Positions 1 through 7,545 of a stretch of DNA of 12,763 nt are shown one piece after another. The translations under genes were made by a program, and so were the position numbers. Under the pieces are notes generated by a model. The model made no database searches. It had not been told where the DNA came from and worked only from the letters and a program-made list of their open reading frames with translations. How positions within the stretch are numbered: the first letter of the stretch is position 1; each line of letters begins with the position of its first letter. Source of the stretch: Pleurotus ostreatus/Saccharomyces cerevisiae fusant (taxonomy: Eukaryota; Opisthokonta); assembly GCA_024196135.1 (NCBI GenBank), contig JAMQCK010001042.1, positions 1-12,763 on the forward strand, given 5' to 3'.

Positions 1-108
1 TGGGACACTGCACGCGGGTTTGCCGAGTGGATCATGGACAAAGATGCGACGGGGGAGCCAACGAGCGTCATGGCGCTCATGAACTTTGTACGGAAGAAAT
101 ACATGTAG
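1..108 (+). CDS. 3' end of an unidentified protein-coding gene (partial)
   Basis: Frame 1 is open from the first base to a TAG at 106-108 and encodes 35 residues, beginning WDTARGFAEW and ending NFVRKKYM. The 5' part lies outside the window. The amino-acid mix (Trp, Phe, Met, Lys, Asp) looks like real coding sequence rather than a low-complexity shadow, and the frame stops before the tandem repeats begin at about 174. I do not recognise the family. The piece is too short to exclude a chance open frame or the tail of a degenerate mobile-element gene. The 65 bp after the stop, up to the first repeat, contain an AT-rich stretch (TTATATAG near 161) that could belong to its 3' flank. Confidence 0.35.
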   Translation, partial: WDTARGFAEWIMDKDATGEPTSVMALMNFVRKKYM

Positions 109-373
109 GCGGGGGAGCGAGATCCTAAAGGACAAGAGGGGAAATGTATAAGTCCGCGTATTATATAGTGCCAACAGCCAAACGCTCGAAATATGCCACT
201 GGCAAACATTGACAGCCCTAAGTCTTACGCCTGGCGGGAGCCAAGGTCTATGGACGGGATCAGCAACTGTTGGCCGAGAAAGGAAGCTGTGATGAAAGCG
301 TGTGACTGGATCACCAAGCGTGTGACGGGAACGCACAAAGCTACTGATGGGATCACAAAACCTTTCCCAGGAA

Positions 374-424
374 GTGTGCGACCGGTGTGCGACCGTGTGC
401 GACCGTGTGCGACCGTGTGCGACC
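374..424. repeat. Decamer minisatellite (GTGTGCGACC)5 in macrosatellite copy 1
   Basis: There are five near-perfect GTGTGCGACC units, with one extra G between the first and second. The corresponding block has four units in copy 2 (700-740, one with a GC insertion and one reading GTGGGCGACC), four in copy 3 (1064-1104), and is reduced to a single degenerate remnant in copy 4 (about 1440-1455). Confidence 0.9.
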
Positions 425-699
425 GGACCAAAACGTACGTTTGGGGGGAGGAGCAAGACTACTAGGCTGCTATCATACACTGCAACCTATCCCTAACACT
501 CAAAATAGGCCGCCAGCAAACACCCGCATTCCTAAGTCTGAGGCCCGGCGTGAGCCATGGTATATTGATGGGATCAGCAAGCGTTGGCCGGGAAAGGAAG
601 CTGTGATGAAAGCGTGTGACTGGATCACCAAGCGTGTGACCGGAATCACAGGCGTGTGACCGGAAACTACTGATGGGATCACAAAACGCTTCCCAGGAG

Positions 700-740
700 G
701 TGTGCGACCGCTGTGCGACCGTGTGCGACCGTGGGCGACC
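700..740. repeat. Decamer minisatellite, four units, macrosatellite copy 2
   Basis: Units are GTGTGCGACC, a variant with GC inserted, GTGTGCGACC and GTGGGCGACC, followed by the shared GGGCCAAA flank. Confidence 0.85.
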
Positions 741-1063
741 GGGCCAAATTGTTCATGTGAGAGGAGCTGCGCTATCCTACGAACGAAGGATGCAGAAGTA
801 CTGGGCTGCTATGATATACTCGAAACCATTCCTAGAACACAGCCAAACACTTGAAATATACCACCAGCAACCCTAAATCTGAGGGCGTGCACGAGCCAAG
901 AGCTGTTGATGGGATCAGCAAGCGTGTGCCCGGAATAGCACCAAGCGTCTGCCGGGAATGGAAGGTGTGATGAAAGCGTGTGACTGGATCAGCAAGCGTG
1001 TGACTGGAATCACAGGCGTGTGACCGGAAACTACTGATGGGATCACAAAATGCTTCCCAGGAG

Positions 1064-1104
1064 GTGTGCGACCGGTGTGCGACCGTGTGCGACCGTGTGC
1101 GACC
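1064..1104. repeat. Decamer minisatellite, four units, macrosatellite copy 3
   Basis: Four GTGTGCGACC units with an extra G after the first, the same interruption as in copy 1. The following GGGCCAAAATGTTCATGTGG flank closely resembles that of copy 2. Confidence 0.85.
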
Positions 1105-1364
1105 GGGCCAAAATGTTCATGTGGGGGGAGGAGTGGTCTCCTACCAAGCAGAGCATAAGTACTAAGCTGCTGTCATACACTGCAAGCTATTCCTAACACT
1201 CGAAATAGGCCACCAGCAAACACTCCCATTCCTAAGTCTGAGGCCGGGCGTGAGCCAAGCTACATTGATGGGATCAACAAGCGTGTGCCCGGAATAGCAC
1301 CAAGCGTCCGCCGGGAATGGAAGGTGTGATGAAAGCGTGTGACTGGATCAGCAAGCGTGTGACG

Positions 1365-1404
1365 GGAATCACAGGCGTGTGACCGGAATCACAGGCGTGT
1401 GACC
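1365..1404. repeat. Perfect 20-bp tandem duplication inside macrosatellite copy 4
   Basis: GGAATCACAGGCGTGTGACC occurs twice back to back (1365-1384 and 1385-1404). Copies 2 and 3 carry a single copy of this 20-mer at the same place, so this is a recent local expansion. Confidence 0.9.
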
Positions 1405-1777
1405 GGAAACTACTGATGGGATCACAAAACGCTTCCCAGGACGTGGGTGACTGGGCCAAAACTCATTTTTCCGTGGTCATTGAGCTGCATACGACATGGG
1501 ATGTGGTAATCCTAACTCTAATAACATTTGGCACTGCGTGTGTGCCCAAAACACACCAGAAATGAGAGGAAACTGAGCGGGTGAAGAGGCGCGGCATTTG
1601 CCGAAGCGTCTGATGGGAAGCGGTAACGTGTGGCCGGAAGCCGCTGACGTCTGATCGGATTCCGGTGAGACGCCTGGCACTTCCTCGCCCATTATCCCTA
1701 CCTTCCCGGCCTTTCTAACCCTAACGAACATGGGCGCTGGTAGGTTATCGATGTCTGCGCGTCGAATGGCGCCGGTT

Positions 1778-3655
1778 TCAGCGTGATCGGAGAAAATTGA
1801 TGGCATTGATCCAGGCGCGCGCTTGGAATTGGGCAGGGGGTTAGTGAGCGGCAGTCTGCGCCGTACAACCTTCCGCCCCAATAACAAGGACCCTTCGACA
1901 AAGATACGACGCTGCGTCTCGGGGCTAATCTGCGCGTGCTGGTCCGCGGTTAGACCGTAGTGACACTCGATGCGAGGGGAAGGAAGGACGTTGGCGAAAT
2001 TGCAGACAATAGTTACTCGAGCAAAACGCGAGCCCTCTTCCTTATCCTGGATTTTTGTTGTTATTTGCTCCCCTATCTCGCTCCTCATTGACTCGACGTG
2101 ACGTTGTGCAATGCAGCAGAGGAGTACTACATCTGAGAGAGATATTGCACCTAAAACCTAGGACTTAAGCTCGTACCCCCCTTGGTTATCCTGGTACGTA
2201 CCCTTGAGATCCCAAGGACCATTGTCGACATGGCAATTGTATCCGTGAGACCGATCCCAGTGCATCCTCTGGCAGCTCCTGGAGCAGTAGAGTACGTCGC
2301 CGCATGGGCAAATTCGCACTACCTCATTATGAGGACCCTTGGCATCATCAGTTGTGCAATACCGCGTCAGCCAACTCACTCACCATGGAGTTCTGACAAG
2401 GAATAGAGCGCCTCCATAACCCCTCAGTGCAGTAATTGAAGTGTATTTGACCGAAGTTCTCGTATGTGCGCATGAGGCTGCGCCATGTCGGCTTCTCTTC
2501 CGCAGAGTGGTCCTTCAGGTCTTTACCCGGAGCATAGGTATGTCGAAGAGCGCGTAGGACCTTCCCATGTACTAGCCCCGCACTGAGGCGTCGAACGAGC
2601 GGCGAGACGTCGATTCTGAGGTCTTCGGGAGCCCGGTCCAAAGTGTATAGAACGACGAAGACGCCAGACTTGATGGCTTGAATGAGGGGGCGATTCGTGT
2701 GAGCAAGGCCACAGATAATATCCGTGAAGGCCAGCAGCTCAGCCGTGGACATATAATCTTTCTTCTCGAGGCGCACCCCCGCCGCCATGATGACGAACGG
2801 GATGATATCTCGAGGAATCTTCGACGGCTGGAACTCGGGGAGCTGCACCAAGCCGGAGACGATGTCGATGTAGTGAAGCCAAACTCCGCGCATGAGCATG
2901 TGGTCGGGTACGGACCTGGCGAGATAGTGCGTCTGCGGTCCAATGACATCGAAGAGCGCTCGCTTGGTGACGCGAGCAGCACGCAAAGCATTCATGAATA
3001 GAGCACGGTCATCTTCGGATGGGTTGCTCCCTGGTCGCGCGAGCAAAACGTAGAGGCGGCACATCGCTGTCACAATCCCGAACACGACGCTCGCGATGTC
3101 GACGTCGGAGTCGGTGTGTGTCGCAGCCAGCCGGTAGGAATGGGGGAAGCGAATCCAGAGCTCGACAATCTGGGGTGCCATGTCCGGGTTCGCGTGAAGG
3201 AATGATTTTGCGTACTGCGTGTCCGAATGAAGAATGACGATGTAGAGCTCCGTGAGCGCCAGTACGATGCGCTTTTCCTCGTCGTCTGGAGGTGGCGCGC
3301 GTACAGGATGAACGATGGCCGCCCATTTTACAAGCGACGACGGGAGATCGCGAAGAAGGGGCGTGAGAGCTGCGTTCCGCGGAAGCTTAGTGGCATTCCA
3401 TAGAGCGCCGAATGCGAAAAACCCGCCGAGAACGAGGTCATAGGTCCTTGTCCTATCCGTGGTGCGGGACAGTGACTGGACTCGCGCATCGATCAAGAAG
3501 AGCCGAAACGCAACGCCGAAGAGAGACTTGATCTTCGCGAGCGCGGATGCATGCGCTCGGGCGGGTAGATCATTGGTGAGCTGAAGTGCGAGGTCGCGTA
3601 TCTTACGCAGGCCATCGTAGCTGCGATGGAAATCCATTCTAGCGATGCTCTCCAT
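1778..3655 (-). CDS. MYND-type zinc-finger protein (4 exons, ~558 aa)
   Basis: Model: exons 3655-2384, 2337-2202, 2132-1908 and 1821-1778, with phases that join. Introns are 46 nt (GTGAGT...AAG), 69 nt (GTACGT, acceptor TCTCTCAG), and 86 nt (GTATCT, branch CACTAACC). Residues 1-424 form a long, probably helical region without a recognised domain. The MYND finger spans about 420-459. It shows C434-P-C436, YCSRSCQRMHW (C442, C446), H455 and C459, the usual second half of a MYND finger. The first Cys pair is incomplete (only C420 is well placed). MYND fingers bind protein partners, so a regulatory or scaffolding role is an inference. After the finger about 100 residues follow, ending WINAINFLRSR. 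The ATG at 3655 is the first in frame; the frame is open upstream to 3760 without an ATG, so a missed 5' exon is possible. Exons 1-2 are firm. Exons 3-4 rest on splice signals and frame; an alternative reads exon 3 straight through to TGA at 1477. Confidence 0.8.
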
Positions 3656-5252
3656 GGCGCCTTGTCGAGCTGCCGCAGGGTCGTGGATGAGCCGCGCTGT
3701 GTACGATGATGGGCGCGAGAGGGAAGCTTCGATTATGGCGATCGCTGTGACGCGCAACACATGTCACGCGCTCATCGATTCTCGCTGAATGCGGCAATGG
3801 GAGGTTCGTTATTGATCATTCAACCCTGAGCGCCTGGGAAACGTGAGTTACTTGCAATAAGCGGCGTTGCAAGGAGCTTGGAGGGCGCGAAAGACGCAAG
3901 AGACGTTTCCTGGCCCTCTCGCGTACGATGCACGAGATGACCGCCTTCAGGATCGAGAATTCGGGTACTCCGTGTATGGCGTGCGTTAGCTATGCCCAAT
4001 CAGAGTGCGCGGTCCCTCGGCGACGTTGATACGAGAGTTCTGCGCGAAGAGAGGCAAAGTCGGCCTGGGCATCCTCGTCAGCGAACACAACTTCTGGGGT
4101 ACATTTGAAGAAACGCACCGAGAGCTGCATATCCGCGCTTGCGCGAGGGCCCCCACAAACGGTCTTCTTCGGAGTCAAGGCTCTCAAGACTCGCGGAAGG
4201 TAAGTGGCGTACTAGCAGAACAGAACCGCGTTCTTGGTGGTGAAGAGAGTTCACGCTAGGGCGTCACACTCGTCTACTTGAGCGAAGCGGACTCCGTCTT
4301 ATATACTTCACCTGTACGACTCATTTCAGGTCTCGCCGCACCCGAAGATGCGCCATATTACTGACCTTTCATATGTACGCCCGGAAAGGGCGCGAAAAGT
4401 CAACTTTGAATTGACATGGTTGTGCGATCCCACGGGTGGGCTCCGTCAAGGGGACTAGCACGGACAAGGCCGCCGCTGCAACGCGACATAATCTGACGCG
4501 GAGGGCACAACGACGCGTCGTCGCCGAGGCCTACGGCTAGGGCCAGCTCGGGCGACTGTACTTCTCAAGTTGAGCTCGAATGCGCGAGTGCGCTTGGGGT
4601 AGTTGCGCAGCATCTATAGAACATCAGCGGTCAAGACCCATATCTCTCTCAAATCATAGCCATGATAGGTGCTGAAAAACACTAACCGCACGTCAAACTC
4701 TTGCGGATAGCTCCTCAGGGGCGCAACTCCCACGCCACCCACTTCACAAAATCGAAGTTCGGCAGCACCGTCTGACGCACCCGCGTTCCCCAATGATACG
4801 GAAGCACCACCTCTCATACCGCGCGTGCTTGCCCTACCTTATGCAGTGTTGCTGGAAGCGCCTCGCAGGCAAGGCGAACATCCCGCCGAAAAGAAATCTC
4901 ACCTCCATCTTCACCCGCACCCTTCAACTTGGTCGCACTCGGACATCTAGGAAAGAAAGAAACTTGATATTAGTTCAAGCAATCGACTACACCATGCATA
5001 CAACGTTCAGTGGGCGGACGGGCATAAAGAAAAGCAGTAGGATATCAGAACGTACGTACGCCCCACGTAACACACGGAAGCCGAAGACAAGAAGAGCAAG
5101 ATTGGGAAAGGGAGGGAACATATGCACGAGGGGGACGACATGCACGACGTGCACGAGGAAGGACGACATGCAGCATAGCATAGAGCAGTATGATTCGGGG
5201 TAGTAGGAAGCATTGGGTGGATAGACGGACGACGCACGCGCGCGCCAGCCGC
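3656..5252. other. Gene-free stretch between the MYND and PWWP genes
   Basis: No recognisable protein is present. The right end (about 5000-5252) must hold the 3' UTR of the PWWP gene, and the left end the 5' flank of the MYND gene. A minus-strand TATA-like TATATAAG lies at 4298-4305. The first minus-strand ATG after it (4130) opens only a 46-codon ORF ending at 3990, which I could not extend by splicing or recognise. A + strand frame at 4793-5203 is open, but its composition is not convincing. A short palindrome, GTCAA with TTGAC 7 bp apart, sits near 4399-4415. Confidence 0.6.
5123..5172. repeat. Imperfect 22/23-bp direct repeat in the presumed 3' UTR of the PWWP gene
   Basis: Units 5123-5144 and 5150-5172 both read TGCACGAGG, then GGACGACATGCA, separated by CGACG. 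They lie about 80-130 bp past the PWWP stop codon, so they are probably transcribed. Confidence 0.7.
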
Positions 5253-6828
5253 TCATGGCGCCTCCGACATCGTCACGTCCGCCAGCATCGACTCGTCGCC
5301 CACGTTCTCGGTGTCCACCTCCGCCGGCGCATCCGCATCCGCCTCGCCCTTCGCGTCCTCCTCCGCCGCTGGGGTCGCTAGAAGGAAGATGAAAAGCCAC
5401 GCGTCAGCCAAACCGCCAGCGCGCGAGAACGCCAGCACGCACCAGTACCGTTCAGGTTCATCGCCGCCGTGCCGTCGGTGACCTCCGCCGTCTTCGCGTC
5501 GCCGTTCGACTTGCTGTCGCTGCCCTTCGGGTTCCACGCGTCGATCAACTTCTGCGCGCGCTCCGTGAAGTGATACTCGTCGTCGCGGGGTTTCTGCGGG
5601 CGGGTGAGATGGCGTTCGTGAAAATTGACTCAGGCCGAGCGCGGGGGGCACATCGCGACATCGACATGCGGAGAGGTCCGCGGCATCGACCCGCGCCACT
5701 GAGAAGTATCGCACGCACCTTCTCTGCGGGCAGCTGCACGATATGCTTCATGACCTTGCCGATCTTGGAGTGCGTGAGCGCGACCGTCGGGATCTCGCCG
5801 TAGTTCTCGATCTTCTTGAGGAGGTTGTCGATGTCAGGCATGTCGGCGGCCTTAGCTTCGGTCTTGCCGAGGAAGGTCTTCTGCAGCTTATGCCGCCACT
5901 CCTTGAACAGCGCAGCCGCGGGGTCGCCGCCTGCTGGGAGCGTCAGCTGGGGATGCACAAGCGCAGAAGGTACGGGAAGGAGGACGTGATGTACCGCGGA
6001 GGAAGGAGCAGGGTGGCAGAGATGGAATAGGAATGGTGGGCCACTTACCCTCTTCGTCGTCGCGCTTCGTCCTCTTCGCGGGCGGCTCCTCCTTCGCGTC
6101 GTTGGGGCCCGTCTCGTCCTCGCTCTCGATATTCGCCTTCGACTTGGTCTGGCTCTTGCGACCACCCTTCTTCTTGCCCTCGCCACCCGTGTCCTTCTTC
6201 GCGGCGCTCTTCTTGTTCGCCGCCTTCTTCTTGCCCGCGTCCGAGTCGCGCTTGCGCTTCTTCGACTTGGACTCCGAGCTGCCCTCGCTGCCCTCGAGTT
6301 CGTCGACCTCGTTCTCCGCGTCCTCGTCATCGTCCTCCTGGACCCCCGCAGCCTCGATGCGCTCAGCTAGCTCCGCCGCCCACGGCTCCGGGTCGAGCGC
6401 GATCTTGTAGCCCTCGTGGAGCTCACCCTTGGTCTTCGCGTTCGGCGGGTCGGACAGATAGGACTCTATCTCATGCTTCTGGAGCTTGGAGATGTCTTTT
6501 GGGTACAGCCAGGCGCTGGGAGGGGAGTCAGCGCCGCCCGATCACACGCGCGCGCGGGGAGTACACGCACTAGTCGCCCTTGGGGAAGAACTGCACGCAG
6601 TAGCAGGTGGCCTTCTTGCCCGGGGGGCGCTCCTTAGTCACCGACGGGGGGACGGAGTCGGGGTCGACGATCTGCGCGGGGAGGTCAGTGGTGTTTGGGT
6701 GCGGCGAACGCGACGCGACGACGCACCCTGCCCGGCCAGGAAGGATACCCGCGGACTTTTCCGAGGACGACGTCGCCGAGGGAGTACGTCGGGGACGTCT
6801 TGGGCGTTTTGGAGGCCTTTTTGCTCAT
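5253..6828 (-). CDS. PWWP-domain chromatin protein with C-terminal TFIIS-N/LEDGF-IBD-like domain (6 exons, 386 aa)
   Basis: Exons 6828-6727, 6671-6571, 6515-6049, 5933-5719, 5593-5443 and 5377-5253 join in frame to 386 residues. Introns are 55, 55, 115, 125 and 65 nt, with GTGCGT or GTAAGT donors. The PWWP domain starts at residue 15: YSLGDVVLGKVRGYPSWPGR carries the signature as PSWP (29-32), followed by IVDPDSVPP and the aromatic strand VQFFPKGDYAWLYPKDI (60-76). PWWP domains read methylated histone tails together with DNA. Residues 127-147 are acidic. Residues 151-219 are Lys/Arg-rich, with KKRKR (153-157) and AKRTKR as likely nuclear localisation signals. Residues 230-330 form a helical domain (IDNLLKKIENYGEI, SKIGKVMKHI, ERAQKLIDAW) matching the TFIIS N-terminal/LEDGF integrase-binding fold, which docks transcription-elongation partners. 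The tail is acidic. This is the order seen in HDGF/LEDGF proteins. A nuclear adaptor at transcribed chromatin is inferred. The start ATG precedes the domain by 14 residues. Confidence 0.92.
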
Positions 6829-7545
6829 CGTGGACGCGACACCGGGCGGGGAGCGGCGCAAGGAACTGTCGGCGTTCAGTTCAAGAGCGTTTCTGATGGC
6901 ATTCCCATCCCGTCACGTAAGATCACATGATGGTCACCCGACGTCAACGTCACGCTCCCCGCGTGCCTTTGTCGCGTCGTGTCACAGTTCGACCCGTCTT
7001 TGGTCTTGGACCCTAACAGGACCCGCATGCAAAGGAGTATGCAATAATGCGATGACCTGCCCTTTCCCCCTTCTTCATAATGTTTCTTAAATTTTCCTAC
7101 GCCATTGGCATTACTCTGGACCGAGATGAAGCCCGCAAAGCAACGCTACTCCGTGACTACATCCACGACACGGTCAAGCGGAAGACCATCGTGGTCCTCC
7201 CCTCCCTCTTCTGGTACTTCTTAGTCCCGCAGATCCAGCCTATTTACTTCCTGAGAAGCATGACTTACGGTTTCCCATTCATTTCTTGCGAGAAGTCACC
7301 CTCGTTGCGCTCGTAAGTTATCGTCCGCCATCCGTGTCTTCCCGAAGCTCACTTGCAAGTTCGCACACAAAAAAATCCAGGCAGCTCCGCATGCCATTGC
7401 ACCAGGGTTGTACAACAAGCCCAGCTAAATAGATACCAATAAATAAATAGTAAAACCCATCGTTAGAGTGTGAAGCTCGTCAGGCATTCGTCAGCTCCAT
7501 CCGCCCTTCCCCTCTTCGTACATCCGATGCCGCATCATCGCGCGC
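6829..7545. other. Intergenic region: PWWP promoter side and LPMO 3' flank
   Basis: Next to the PWWP start, positions 6925-6955 hold ATCACATGAT and two TGACGT cores (within GACGTCAACGTCA), which resemble ATF/CREB-type bZIP sites. No TATA box is seen for the PWWP gene. AATAAA occurs on the + strand at 7438-7443 and 7442-7447, which is the wrong strand for the LPMO transcript. A weak + strand ORF (7080-7316) is listed separately. Confidence 0.5.
7080..7316 (+). CDS. Hypothetical small ORF, 78 aa, doubtful
   Basis: An ATG-initiated frame with a basic, charged N-terminal half and a hydrophobic stretch at about residues 37-60 (VVLPSLFWYFLVPQIQPIYF) that could be a membrane segment. It is not antisense to a gene, is less GC-rich than its neighbours, and has two AATAAA hexamers 120-130 bp past its stop. 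I recognise no family and see no promoter or conserved motif. It may be chance or a gene relic. Confidence 0.2.
   Translation: MFLKFSYAIGITLDRDEARKATLLRDYIHDTVKRKTIVVLPSLFWYFLVPQIQPIYFLRSMTYGFPFISCEKSPSLRS

Larger units (their letters stand above)
174..1520. repeat. Tandem macrosatellite: four diverged copies of a ~320-360 bp unit
   Basis: Four head-to-tail copies can be aligned by eye: about 174-495, 496-837, 838-1195 and 1196-1520. Each shows the same ordered landmarks: a start resembling ACTCRAAATAGGCC or AGCCAAACNCTYGAAATA, then CCTAAGTCTGAGGC, GATGGGATCAGCAAGCG, GGAAGSTGTGATGAAAGCGT, GTGACTGGATCANCAAGCG, ACTGATGGGATCACAAAA, CTTCCCAGGANGTG, a run of GTGTGCGACC decamers, and CTGCTNTCATACACTGCAA with CCTAAC at the end. 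Copies 2 and 4 share one version of the left edge and copies 1 and 3 another, so the array may have grown by duplication of a two-unit block. Copies 3 and 4 carry an extra CCCGGAATAGCACCAAGCG insertion. The fourth copy decays after 1450. Short ORFs on both strands exist only because the units share open frames. I see no terminal inverted repeats or transposase. Confidence 0.9.

Noticed and set aside
374..1404. CRISPR-like array
   Set aside because: Units are contiguous tandem repeats with no unique spacers of regular length, in an intron-containing eukaryotic context.
193..1459. Several 60-90 codon ORFs on both strands in the first 1.5 kb
   Set aside because: They are recurring translations of the macrosatellite unit, several lack proper context, and the decamer arrays create Arg/His/Thr-rich nonsense peptides.
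2572..3326. Minus-strand 139- and 105-codon ORFs and overlapping + strand frames within the MYND gene
   Set aside because: They are out-of-frame shadows of MYND exon 1, with biased Ser/Arg composition.
4987..5400. 137-codon minus-strand ORF with Gly-rich start
   Set aside because: It overlaps the last PWWP exon in another frame and runs into the 3' UTR; low-complexity composition.
5545..6330. 261-codon Arg-rich minus-strand ORF
   Set aside because: Its left part reads the PWWP exon 3 in a shifted frame (poly-Arg from Lys/Glu codons), then crosses an intron. Only its middle part, at about 5719-5933, is real exon 4.
6033..6410. Ser/Phe-rich 125-codon + strand ORF
   Set aside because: It is the antisense of the Lys/Arg-rich linker of the PWWP protein.
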